A stretch of DNA of 64,000 nt. Origin: Siniperca chuatsi (Eukaryota; Chordata; Actinopteri; Centrarchiformes; Sinipercidae). The stretch lies in assembly GCF_020085105.1 (NCBI RefSeq), contig NC_058053.1:17196388-17260387 (forward strand), read 5' to 3'. The notes below the pieces were generated by a model, which did not search any database, was not told the origin of the DNA, and saw only the letters and a program-made list of their open reading frames with translations. How positions within the stretch are numbered: position 1 is the stretch's first letter; the number at the start of each line of letters is the position of its first letter. The translations under genes were made by a program, and so were the position numbers. Below are positions 10,297 through 24,012 of this stretch, one piece after another.

Positions 10297-13200
10297 ACTC
10301 TTCCTAGTCTCAGTTTTATTTTTTGTGGAGTTGTGAAGTTAACAGCACAGCAAAAGCTGCCAGAGTGACAGACAGCTGTGAAAAGACAAGCAGGGAGGGC
10401 TGGTGTTTGTGTATATCTCACAAGTCCTGCTGGCCTTGGAGTTTGATGGCCCTCATCATCAATATTGTAGGATGCTTCGGTGCAAAACGCTCTGCCGACT
10501 GGCAGCTGTCCTAATGGCATACAAACACCGTGTTTGGGTGGTCAGTCAGAGAGCATGTGTGTTTGTCTGGGTACTCAGGGGTGGTGAGTGTGTTCAAGGG
10601 TTGTGAGAATACTCACCTTATGGGTCTCGCACTGCAGCGCTAAGTAGCCCAACCTCTGAGTAAACACAGAGATAATGTGCTGTTAAATTAGCTGGCCTGA
10701 TGGCACAGAGGGACGACCACCTCGATCTTCTCATCTAACTTTCCCAAAAATGTCAAACTATTCCTTTAAGAAATAGAAACACACACACACACACCAGGTG
10801 GTGGTTGATGGCCTCACCTTCACCGGACACAGCTGTTGAACACCTGGCTTTGTGTTGACTCCTCTGCTGCGCTGCACAACAGTTGCAGGCTGAGGAAATA
10901 AACAGGGGAATAGCTGTAGCCTAATTAGAGGATAGATTTTTAAACACTTGCAGCTACGACAGATGTGAAACACAAAGCTAAACCAATTGTCTGCTGCCTA
11001 GTCTGTCTTTATAGCTTCACGCAGATGGGCATTACTGTCTCAACATCACTCATAGCCTGACATGTAGGCCCTCCACGCTGACCTTCCACTGCTGCCCCTA
11101 CCGTTGCCTGCTGGCTGGAAAATGTGCCATTGTGCGTGCCTTTATTGGATTCATGGCCGTGATCTGTGAGGTATGTCATGGTGAAGTCAGAGCACACAGT
11201 AGAGTGTGTTGAGCGTACCCACGAAGTTAATGGGGAGGCCTTAGAAAGGCATCTATTCTCCAAAGGTAATTACCCTGATAACATATGGCCTGTTGACTGG
11301 CCGTGGGAAGGGCCTGAACTGGCATTCCAGTGTGCTGTTTGAAGGAGGTCAACAAGTTGCAGCAAAGCTATCAGAGGAGTGGATCTCATGAGCCTACAGG
11401 GTGTGTATTTAGGTTATGTTTAGCTGAGGGGATGTGTGGTAGATTTACTGTATACACAGCGTAAAAGAGCTGGGAAGACTGAAAAAAACAGGATTCTCTG
11501 TGAATTGATGTGTTTATTTTCTGGCATGAGTGTAGGGGATTAAAATCTGGACCTGATTTATTATGAAGGAGAAAGGCTGTGTGCTTCCTGAGGTGAGAAA
11601 TTGCAGCATTTGAAGACAAGCAGCTCAGAGATGTAGTGTGGCAGGGCGGCCTGGGTCGGGACTCTGTATGGAAAACTATATGTGTGTGTGTGTGTGTGTG
11701 TGCGCAAGGCTGGAAACGCGATATGCATCTTGTGAATAAAATGTTGAAGTCTTACTCAAACACACCGGGAGCTTGGTATGCAAAGGAGGTCGAGATGCAG
11801 GCATAGTGAAAGTCATAAGAGTTTGCAGCCCCGGGGGACGTGTGCGCACACACACTCGCATATAAGCAGAGAGAGAGAGAGAGTGTTTATATTTCAGTTT
11901 TTATGGCATGCAGTGTTATTGTATTATCCTGAATCATCCGCAGTGACGGGGTGGAATGACACAGCGGTTAATTTAGTTATCGGCACCGGCTCCGGATCTT
12001 GAAAAATACAGACGTCAAGAGGAGGTCAGCCCAACAAGGCAACCAGACAACCTCTCCTCTCCTCTCCTCTCCCCTCAGAGTTGAAAGGATAAAGAAGACA
12101 TGTTGAAGAGAAGAAGAAAAAGGTTGTTCCCTTGTTGAGGCCCTCGATCTCTAGCAGACTGATTGAGTCACAGCCTCTTAGGCACCCCGCCATGGTGCCA
12201 TGTTGCCATGTTGATGCCTGTTCTCTCTCATTCAAGGTGGGCTAAAAATATCTGCCCAGGTGGAGAGAACATGAGCATGAGGGGACACTGTGTCCTCTGT
12301 CTGTATCAGCCTGCTCTAATTACTGTAGCCCAACATCCAGTCATGAATCCTGCGCAGGGATTGTTGGGGGTGGTGAGATAGAGTGATATAAATCGGCAAC
12401 TACTTTGATAATCGATTAATCGTTAAAGTGATTTTTCAAGCAAAAATGTCAAACACTTCCTTATTTTCAGTCTCCAAATTGTGAGGACTTGCTGTTTTTT
12501 TTGTCCTGTTTGATAGTGGTGGAAGAAGTGCTAAGTACTTAGTAATGTTTCTAATGTTTTTAGTAAGTACACAAGTATTAACAAGATGTATGGAAAGTAT
12601 CAAAAGTGAAAGTATTTAGAATTCAGAAAAATGGCTCCTGTGAGTCTTATACTATCATAATATAATATTGGATTATTATTATTGATGCATTAAAGGAGCT
12701 GTATGTGACATTATCTGCCACTAAATGTCGCACTAGAGCTACAGCCCACCAGACTCCATTGAGAAATACAGTAATTTTACCTCGCAGATCAGCATTCATA
12801 CTGGACAGATACAAAATAAAACTCGCCAAACCCATCTTTGTTAGTCTTGCCACTGTTCCAACAATCACCAACTCAGGTTTGGTCAAAATAAACCCTTAAT
12901 TCACCAATTTAGATGTGAAAAGTCAGCCGCGAAACGGGGCGCGATGGCTGCAACGTAATCCTTTGGGACAAATTGCGCCTGTCCAAGTACGTCCACTAAA
13001 AGTGCTTGTTTTTGCTACTGACAGGCTCAGATTGTTATTCTAAGTGTCTGACAACATTATGGAAAGGATCCCTACAGAGACCTCTTTTGTTATAGGGTAA
13101 GATTCTTTTTGTTTAACCAGAAACAGCCGTTATAGCGCGCTCACTCCCAACAAGACTCCATTGATAAAAACAGTAATTTTACCTCGCTGATCATCTTAAA

Positions 13201-16200
13201 ACACGCTTCATTCAAACTCTACAGAAACACAATAAAATTCACCAAAACCGTCTGTTCCAACATTCACCAAATCTGGTTTGATGGAGATAAATCCTTAATT
13301 AGATAAGAAAAGAAACAGATTAGACAAGTATTTTCATTATCGATGAATCTGCTGATTATTTTCTTGATTAATCGATTCATCTTTTTCTCTATAAATGTAA
13401 AAAATTAGCATTATTTACCCTCTACCAGAGCCCAAGGTGGCATCAAATAGCTTGTTTTATCTGACCAACAGTCCAAAACCCAAATATGTTCAGTTTACTG
13501 TAATACATGACAAAGAAAAGCAACAAACCCTCACGCTTGAGAAGCTGCAACCAGAAAATGTTTGGCATTTTTACTTGAAAAACAATTAATTGATTATCAA
13601 AATAGCTGCAGATTAATTTTCTGTCAATCAACGAATTGATTAATTGACTATTTGTTTTAGCTCTAATTAAATCCTGATTTATTTCTGATTTTTTTTAACT
13701 TGTGTTTATTTGTCAAAGTTGAACCGGGCATGTGAGAATGCATCTATGAACTATGGAGAAAATAAGATAAGAGACCCGCTCTGTGTCCCAGATTGAATTC
13801 TATGGATGTATCAAGATGGTCCCACTGACCGTCTGACATGATAAAGGTTGTGGTATCAGAGCAGATTTTAAATGGCTGCACACACTCTGCAAACACATCA
13901 TGTAGTCTGAAAATCGTCCTTCTTCCATCTACAAACATGTTTCAGCAGTTAGCCCCAATACTGGCCTCAAAGAGGGAGCAGAGAAGAGGGCAGGGAATCT
14001 ACTCATTCCTCTGGCCTGAGCCTAGCACCCTCCTCCCGCCTGAGCCTAGCACCCTCCTCCCACCCTCTCTCGCTCCCTTCCTCCCTCCTTTCCTGGCAGT
14101 GGAAAATTGCCAAGAACAGAGCAGGGGTGGGAGAGAGGGAAGAGAAAGGTGGCAAAATGGATGGAGACAAAAAGAGAGCAAAGGATTTGGAGAAAATTAG
14201 GACAGATTATTGGATCAAGAATAAGAGAAACATCGAAATTGAAAGAGATGACAGATTCTGTATTTATACAGAAAAGGATGACAAGAGAGAAATGTAGAGT
14301 AGAGGATCGGATGGATAAAGAAGTGGGATAGTTCTGTATAGGACTGACGTGGGTCAGGGGACACTTTTGTCCCAGCAATGTCAACAGGGTGCATAGGGGA
14401 GGGGAGGCCAAGAGTGGTGCTGTGTTCATAGCATTTTATGTTCTCTGGTGAGGTTTTAACTGCTAGCAGATGTGCCTCTGCCCAGGCCATGACTTATTTC
14501 CTGCCTTTCTTTAGACTCTCTTTCTCTCTTTTACTTTCTCTTTTTTCTCTCTCTTCCTTCCTCTCTCCTTTCTGTCTTTTTCTGTACATCTTTCTTCCTT
14601 TTGTTTCTTCTTCTTCTTGTTTCTGTCAGGGTATAGTTGTTACATTTCAGCTCTTGAACGACGGGGGCTGTTGGGTGTAAAATAAGAGGCTACAGACTGG
14701 GGTGACATCATCCTGTCCGTTGGTGCATTCCTTTCACACTGAATAAGAAACAGGGAGAAGAATAACAGGCAGATCAGTGTAAACTGGTCGTTACCAAGGG
14801 TCCCTTTGTTTCTGCAGGTTTAATCTCAGACCTGGCCCCCTAGAGAGTGTTTGAGACCACCCATAGAGCTCTTACAAAGAGCTCATATCTTTATAACACA
14901 CTCAAATTAGTCTTACTTTGGCCTCATTATTCCAAGGTCACATCCTGCCCGTTCCACTATCAACTCATTCTCAAATAAATCCATCAAATACTAACTTATA
15001 CTTTCTCAGTGGAGGCTTTACTGTATGTCTGATCTCAAGAGGCTGTCAAGCACAGAAGAAATGAGACTGAATCTGATTTGATATGTAAGAAGATACAGTT
15101 GAATAGATTCAGAAGGGAGAAAAGGCTAGAGATTTGAGAATGGAGGCATTTAAATTATTGAGGGCAAATGCAACAGAAAACCGATGATGATAGTCTGTTA
15201 TGTTTTTCCCCTGTGAAATAAATTCCTTAAAGGAGGAAACTGGTTCATAGTTAGCGTACAGCGTGCGGAATAAGAGTGGTTTTCATTCTTCTTTGGCTGT
15301 GCTCCACTTCTCCTCTGGTAAAGGCCTGGTTAGAGGGAAAGAGAAGTGAGAGGGAGGTCTTTATGGGCAGAAGCAGAATACAAGCTGTTCAGTTTGTGCC
15401 CTCACTGTCCTTTTCGCTCCTGGCATGAGCCCACATCTCATGAAGCTGACGAGTGTTGGACAACCTAGAACTGGAGAGACAACACAGGGGGAAAGCGGAA
15501 AATGCTGGAGAGGGGGAGAGCAGGGGCCACCTCTCTGACCTAAATACTGAGGCTCAAGAACGCTGTCAGACCCCAGCTGAGGCACAACATAGCTCAGGAA
15601 TGTTCCCCCCTACCGCCTGATTCTGTCTCTTGTCTACATCCCTCATTTTCACATCTTTTTCTCACTCCATTATTCCATCTCCTTGTGATTAAAAACAGGC
15701 TTGTAAAACACTGGGTTGCATATTGAGGTTGCGAGGGAGAAGTTTCCTTGCTGTGAGCGCATTTGTCCGTCCATCTGTCAGTCTGAGGCTCTCTGTTGTG
15801 CTAGGGAAGTACATTATGTAGGGAATGGAGTCGTTGGTATGAAACAAATAATATTAGTGTTCTGCTTTCAGTCGCATGAAGTTTCACACACATGACTCCT
15901 TAAAAATCAAAATACAGTATGTTTACTCAAAGGAGACATGCTTATTCTTTTTCTTGCCAAGTGTTAGATGCGGACATCGACCCCACAGTCTTGTCTGTAC
16001 GCTAAATATGAAGCAACAACCAGCAGCCAGTTAGCTTAACGTAAAGATTGGTAACAAGGGGAAACAGCAAGCTGGCTCTGTCCAAAGGCAACAAAATCCA
16101 CAAGATCAGCACCACTAAAGTGTAAACTACAAGTTGTGATTTTACGTGCTGTTTTATGTGACACATAACGTCCCTTAAAACTACTGCTTGTCGTTTTTTA

Positions 16201-19200
16201 CTCTTTGGTTTTTGTACGTACCTTTGTACAGAACCAGGCTAGCTGTTTTCTTCCATTTCCAGTCTCTATGCTAAGCTAAGCTAACCTGCTGCTAGCTGTA
16301 GCTTCATGTGTATTATAGAGTGGTACTGATCTTCTCGTCACTCTCTGCAAGGAAGTGAAAATTTTTATCTCCCAAATATGTTGAACTATTCCTTTCATGC
16401 CTTCTGTACATAAGATCCCGATAGTTCTAAAGACAACCATATGCAATAAAATATTCAGTATTACAATTCTGTTTTAAGCACAAAGTTTTGCTGATTATAA
16501 ATGCCAGCTAAAAAGTCTCTAAATAGAGTCAGATTGATGCCTTCAGGACACAGCTGTAAGCTTTAATGCCTGCCTTGACTTGACTGCCTCATCTGTTCAT
16601 GTCAGCATCATTGTTATAACTCCCTAATGAGTTCTGAAATATAACTGAAAGATGAATTACTGTGAGTTTTAGGGAGGAAGCTGTCAAATAAAACATCTGA
16701 GGAGTTTTTAGGTCTTGTAATCATGTACCCTTTTTGTTTTTCTCAATTCAACAGTCATTATTTCGGCAGTATTTTTCCAGTAGTATCGAATTAAAACATG
16801 ATTAACTGCTTCCATTCAGATTGTTGTTTTTTATTCAGATTTGTTTTTGCTGTGACAAAGTCCGGGGGCAAAGCAGGTCTGAGAATAAAATCAAGAGCCT
16901 TTTTTCTTGGGTGGCATACAGACTGGGACTATATACTAGTAACCAGAATGAAGAAACATTTCATTACTTGTCCATCTTCTTGCACCCTTCTGGGACGATT
17001 TCATTTTAATATTTCAAGTTGTCAAATAGCATAATATTTTATTCATAAAAACTTACCAGAGTTACTGTACCTTAGGGGAAAAAGGAAAATGTTTTGTCAA
17101 ATGTTTGTATCTTTTACACTGAGGTGCCAGCTTACTAGATACATCTAGCTACATCCAATAAATCCAATACAATATCCCTGCAACAAATCCTATCTTTATG
17201 AAGCTTATCATATTCAGTTATTGTTGAAACTGATGCAACTCAAGCTGAACCACCTTTCACCTTTTTGTAATGCAGTGCACTTCAACAGCATCAGAAGATT
17301 TAACCTCTACAATGAGCATAGCTCTGAATCAACATCTCTCTAACTCGGTCTCAACAAAAGCTCAATATGAAAAAGATTTAATGTCGAGTTGTTGTATTGA
17401 ATTGCATTAAATGAAGCTCTGCGTGCCCAATAAACTGATTCGGCTGATTAAACTGATCTTGATTGCTATAGAAAGTCATATTGTTGTATAATTCATTAAC
17501 GGAAATGTTAAATTCAGTATTTAATACATTTATTTTTTCAAGGAACTTTCATTATGCTGTTTGTCACTAGGCATATCCATAGCAGGGTGTTTACAATCCG
17601 TAAAATCGATGATTTCTATGATAATGAGGGGCAGGGTGCATTGTGGAAATGGATTCACGTTGGCTGTAAAGTGACACCCACAGGAGAGAAGCACTGACTG
17701 GCCTGCTAGATCAATGGAGCATCACCGAGATACACACTCACAAACAGATGTATGCACAAAACACAAAAGGCGGATAGGCTTCATTACTCATACTGTTGTG
17801 TGTATGGACAGATGCAGAAAGACATGCAGATAGATGTTCTTATGTGTTATTTATGTGTTAGTGGGTGCAGATTTAGCCTAGCTGCTGCTGCACTGCCGGC
17901 ATCCTTATCAGCTATGGAAAATGAAAAAGGCTTTTACATTTTGACAACTGAAGTGAGAATACATTGCCCTTTAACTCTAGTCTGCCTCAGGATGGAGCCA
18001 TTCAACACGTGGCAGGGGAGAAATTGACTTCAGAGCGAGCACAACCCCGCCTCTCCTTTTGTATCTTCATCATCTACCTTTTTCTTAATAGTCAGACTCT
18101 CTGCACAGCTTCCTCCTTTTATTCTTTCTCTCTCTGCTCACTTATTTTCCTCCTCCGACTTTCATCTAGCTCTGCAAAGCAGGTTTCGGCTCACTGGCAT
18201 GTCTCTTTGCAGCCGTAAAAGGGCATGGCACTGGGAATAAGATGACAAGACAAAGAGAATTACAGCAGCGGACAAATTAAAGTACACTAGACTTGAATTG
18301 AGAGGCACCACTCAGAGATAGGAAGATGGAAATTATGCACTGAGGGTTTTGAGAAATATCACTTAAATCTTCCTAAAACCTTTAAATAATTTTAAGCTCC
18401 TGACGAACAGATTGAAACAGAAAAAGATGGAAGAAAAATGGGCAGGAGTCGAGGAAAACTAGCTGTGAAATGTGTATATACAATCAGTTTTAGGCTCGAG
18501 GTGGCTTATGTATTAAGGCCTTAATCTGTTAGGATTCACCAGTCACTTATTAGAGCTCTGTGGGCTCCAGTGATTAGTTTTAAATGGGAGTGAAGGAAAT
18601 AAGACAGCATTTGTTGGCTGCAATGAAAAATCATTTAAGTAGGACACCCACAGTGGGTGTGTTTGTTTTGTTTGTGCTGAATTTGTACATTTTTCTAATG
18701 TCTCTGATAGTGATTGGGTTAATGAGTGTGTTTACATGTGCTCTAGTATCCTTGTTACGGTGGGGTTCGTGGAGAATCCTGGTTATGTCAATAACTCCAT
18801 ATATTGGTTTTGAGAAAGCTCAATATGCTATCTTTTACTATGATTATCCAGTTTTCTGATCACTGTATGCCATGTGTGCAGGAGTGTTCTCAACTCGAAT
18901 TTCATAGTAGTTAGACAATAAAACAAAAAGATATAATGGTAACTGATGCAATGATGATGATCTACACACTAAAATAAAATTACATTTTAAAATTGGTCAT
19001 CTTAAAGGTAGAGTTTGACATTTTGGTAAATACACTTAAACACGTTCTTGCCAAGAGTTAGATGAGAAGATCGATACCACTCATGACTGTACAGTAAATA
19101 TAAAGCTACTAAATAGTAAATATTAGCTTAGCTTAGCATAAAGACTGGAAATAAGGGCAAACGGCTGGTTTGGCTCTGTCCAAAGGTAACAAAATCTGCC

Positions 19201-20352
19201 TACCAGCACCTCTAAAACTCACTGCAGTCACTGTGCAGTCACCAGGAAACCAGCAGAGAAGGAAGGAAGGAAGTCACTGCTCCTGCAAAGAAATAGTGCA
19301 GCACATGCTATAAGATGCTATAAAAATGAGGTATAAGTAGTGAGCTGCAGAGGTATTGGTAGATTTTTTTTTACCTTTGGGCAGAGCCAGGCTAGTTGTT
19401 TCCCCTTGTTTCCAGTCTTTATGCTAAGCTAAGCTAACTTGTTGATTGTTGGCTTTAGCTTCATATTTAGCGTACACATCACAGAGGTATCAATCTTCTC
19501 ATCTAACTTTAGGTAATCTTAATCACCTAAAACATACCTTTTACATTTCTGTACTGCAATTTCTTGTTACTTATTAGCCATATACATCGACACCAGTAGC
19601 AAAGATTTAATAGCTAATATCCACTAATATATCAGCTTGGCCAATTTATTGGTCTAGCTCTAGTCATGTATACAAGGAGATGAATAACCAGTTTTCTCTA
19701 GGTTCCATGTCCTTAACTAAGATCAAAAGTAGGATAAGACTCAAAACAAGGATACTACATGTAACTGTACTCAATGATGGTGGATGTAATGGATCACGTC
19801 TTCCCACTACTGTTCATGATGGCTACATGCAGGCATGATTTATGACCACATAAGGCAGTCTCACGTCCCTGGTTTGTTGAATGTTGGTTGGGTGACATTA
19901 CAGTCGCTTTGTCCATAGTTTTCTACAGTCTGTGTCAATTATAATAGCTGAACAACGCACTCTGCTGTGATCTCATTATGGGGCTTGGTTCCATTTGCCT
20001 GTTTTGATCGACACTTATGTGATCTTGCCACAACAGGAGCCTTTACATGCTCTCACCATAGCAACAATCCACTTTAATCAGCTGAAAAAAGAGCTATGTG
20101 CCTCTGTATTCATTAGCTAAATGTCAGGGATCCTCTGCTGATTACACTAGGAGAGAGATGGACAGACAGAGCTCTACATTTATACCAGGTTCATCTAAGG
20201 AGGCCATCCATTATTCATGTTCTCATTGGAGGTTTCTACAGGTTTCAACAGGCTTCTAGCCCATCTGTGTCTAACAAACGGAATTGTCCAACATGCTCAA
20301 AGCCACAGGGATTGCTTTGAAGTTTTTCCATGACCTCAACGTTGGAGTGCAA

Positions 20353-20386
<34 letters not shown>

Positions 20387-23300
20387 CTTTAAATCGTGCA
20401 TAGAAATGAAATGAAAACCCACAATTCTTTTCCTCTCACCACTTTGGGGTTAAAGCAACTAGACTGTGAAGCGTGCATGTGACTGCATCCAGCTTGTTAT
20501 ATTCTATCATTAGTGACTGAATGAGAGTTTGGTGACAAGAATCCAGCTTCATTTTAACCTACATACCAGAACCTGGACGCACAAACACACACAGCAGCTT
20601 GGAAGCCAGCTCACGTGCGCTCATACACAGGAGACCAACTTTCTGTCTCGCTCTTACAGGAAACAGCAGCTTTAAGGGGGAGGAGGGAAGTCTAGAGAAC
20701 AGGGAGGAGAAAAGATTTCACAGAGCATGGGAATGGGCCCAAAGGAAAACACAGCTCAGACTCCAGATGTGGAAACACCCTGTACACACACACAAACTCA
20801 CACACACACACATACAAAAACACACAGATAGGGAAAGGAGGAGGTAATGAGGGTCATAAAGAAGCTCTTGGAGCTCCGCTTGGCGTCTTGTGATTGGTTG
20901 GTTTGTAGCTCCAGTGAACTAATTCTTTTGGCAAATACACCGGCAATCTTCTACAACAAACAAACAAAAGATAAAGAAACAAAGGCATGAAAGTGTCAAC
21001 AAGAGAAAATGAGACTGACTAAATGTACTAGAAGAGAAAATTTTGAGTGGTTTTCATTCTGTCTTCATTCTTTGTTCCCATAACACTCACACACAGATAA
21101 TACTGTTGTTAACATCCCAGCTGTTTAATCTGCAGCATTGCCTTGTTTAATCTACACTAAAAACATATCATCTTCACTACTTCAGTTCTTTTCTAAGTGG
21201 TCAGCTGTCAGCTGAGTCTGGCCATCGTTGACATGGCAACTATACTGGTAAGCATAAGTGACCAGAGACCTAAATAAGTGTGCAGACACTAAAACATAAA
21301 CTAGGTCCAGATCTGAATCAATCTGAATCAGATCTGCTGATTGAGAGATTGTTGTCATATTTATTTGGAAAATATCTAAATCATGCCCAGGAATATTAGG
21401 ACTTTGTACAAGGATTAAATGTGCAAAATTTAAAGTGAGTCAGAATCATGACCACAAAGTTATGGCCAATTGAATTTATCATGTTGGCGAGGTAGCGCCA
21501 CCTAGAGGGGAAATTCCATCAAACTTTGCAGTCTTTTAAATTAAATGGTGTGTTCAAGAAGCAGCTTAGGTTAAATAGGCCACACTTACAGTTGGATTTG
21601 GGGTTAACCAAATATGTAAGTTATAAAATAAGTAAGTAAAATAATAACACAAAACAAGTTTGAATATCTATGGATAGATATGTGTTAGACCGAGGTATTC
21701 AGGGGAAGAATAACTTTGTATTTCACAGTTTCACAGAGTTATAAGACAAAGCATGCAGTTCTTTATTAATGGCAACAGAAAACCAGACTAAGCATTCGTC
21801 CTTTGCCCTTGGCCTGACTTTCCACTGAATATCTTTGAAATCTGTGAAGTAGTTTTTGAGATATCTTGCTGACTAACAAACAGAAAAAAAGTAGTACTAA
21901 ATCAGTGTGCCTTTATTTTGGATGTCATCAGGGAAGAGATTCTATACTGTCAATGCAGTGAAGCGGAAACAGTCTCTTTAGGTCTGTGACAGATTTGGCA
22001 ACAGCGCCGCCCTGTGTGTGAAATCTGTGGAAACCAATAGTATTTCTAAAGTACCAACAATGTGTTTCCTTTCTTTCAGGAGTTGCAGAGCAAGAGCAAA
22101 GTGTGTGCCAATGTGTTCTGTGGGGCTGGCAGGGAGTGCGCTGTTACAGAGAAGGGGGAGCCAAGCTGTCTGTGTATAGAGGTGAGTGTTGGGTGACCAA
22201 GTGACTTTACTTCGACACAACAAAGGAGTAGTGTAGTAATGTAAGAAAATGAGAAAAAAAAGACTTGTGAGATAAAATGTTCCCCTGCTTGTCACTGTCT
22301 CCCTCTCTCTTTCCAGAGCTGTAAGCCCCACAAGAGGTCAGTGTGTGGCAGCAATGGTAAGACCTACAGGAATCACTGTGAGCTCCACAGGGATGCTTGT
22401 CTGACTGGCTTGAAGATCCAGGTGGCCCACGATGGACACTGCCAGGGTACGAGCACCAGCACATGACACCACAACACAAGATCTCACCACAGGGTCCATT
22501 AGTAGCTGTTTTGGAGCTTTCTATTGTATCACACAATCTTCCTGAGCAGATGGAGTTTGCCCAGTTATCATAGAATTGTAGACGTTAAAATGTCCTTTTC
22601 CTTTAACAACTTCTCGTCCATGTTGGCTTAAAAGTTGAGATTGAAAGTTCCTTATTAACCTTGGTGATAGTATCATCAACTGTTGTTTCCAAAGTGACTT
22701 TTACAATCCCAGTAAATTAAATCCCCAAGTGTGGTTAAGTCCATAATAATATTATCATTAATAATTAAAGAGATGTTCTTATCAAGGGCAATAAAGTGTT
22801 CTGATAGTCAGGGGTACTTTGTCTAGAGGAGGTGCCAAATCTGAACAGAATGGAAGACTAGAGGGCCTCTCTTAGAAACCATATGCCTACAATTTTACAT
22901 TGATCAAAACCAGTGCTCTCTTTTATCCAAATTTAAAATACTTCACTGCTTAGAACGCAATGGAATAATTTTTATGTAAGATAATATGAGACCAGGGACT
23001 GCTGTGGCACTAAAAAACGAGTTGGGAGCCGGCCATGACTGAATTAATGTCACTGGCAGTGGAAAAAAATGAATTTTGTAATGCATTTGACCAAGAAATT
23101 GTATTTACTGTATATCAGCCAGTATAATAAGGTCAGTATTGACACCAATCCTGCATATCAGATCGGTGAATCCCTATTCCTAAGTTTTCTGTTGTGGGGA
23201 GTCAGGGTGGAAGGTCAAATATTATAGTCTAACTTTGTTATTGCTTGAGTATTTCAGTGTTGGCCCAATATGGACAGTAAGCTCTTAAGTTTGTTATCCC

Positions 23301-23957
23301 ACCTGGACTTTCTCCTGACCGTAAACCATAGTGCAATCATTTTTCATCAGACCGCACTTAAAGTATTAGATTGGGAATCTCAAATTCTCACTAGACTTTG
23401 ATTTTTAATAGGTGTGAGGTAGAGTGGGAAAAAGCCAGTTTTGCTCCCTGCTGTGCTGATAATACTGTATATAGTTAGTTGGACTGATTAGTGTGTGATC
23501 TCTGAACTAGCCCATATTCATGGAACTGATATGTGAGATGAGGTGACCGGGTTGATAGTCAACCATGTAAGGACATCCGCACGTCACTGATACAGTCTGC
23601 CGTTCCATTCACACTCCTGGCCTTGACTTATCTATTAATGCATCTAATGTAAGCGTCTTATCTTAAGTGAACTTTCACTGCGCACACTTGACGATGTCGC
23701 AGTCTTTGTAACCTGCTGGCCTGAACATTGATCAGAGCTGTGGCAGAAAAGGTAGTCCAGAAAAAAAAGTTATGTCACACTGTCCTCTTTACAGACCTTT
23801 GGCCAAGTGCTCATTGACAGCCAAGTTTATCTCCATTAATCTGATTCAAGTCAACGCTGTTCAATTGATTTGTTTTGCCTCAAATGTTATACTCTTTCTC
23901 TCTTTTTTTAATCACCTTTAGAGAAGAAAACAGAACAGGCAGCTGCCAGCCCAGGTC

Positions 23958-24012
<55 letters not shown>

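Noticed and set aside
13838-14200. 120-codon frame with Pro/Leu repeats
   Set aside because: Formed by a 24-bp tandem duplication in the fstl1 intron; no splice or homology support.
18584-18859. 91-codon hydrophobic frame
   Set aside because: Looks membrane-like, but lies in an AT/GT-rich intron, without promoter or splice context or recognisable family.
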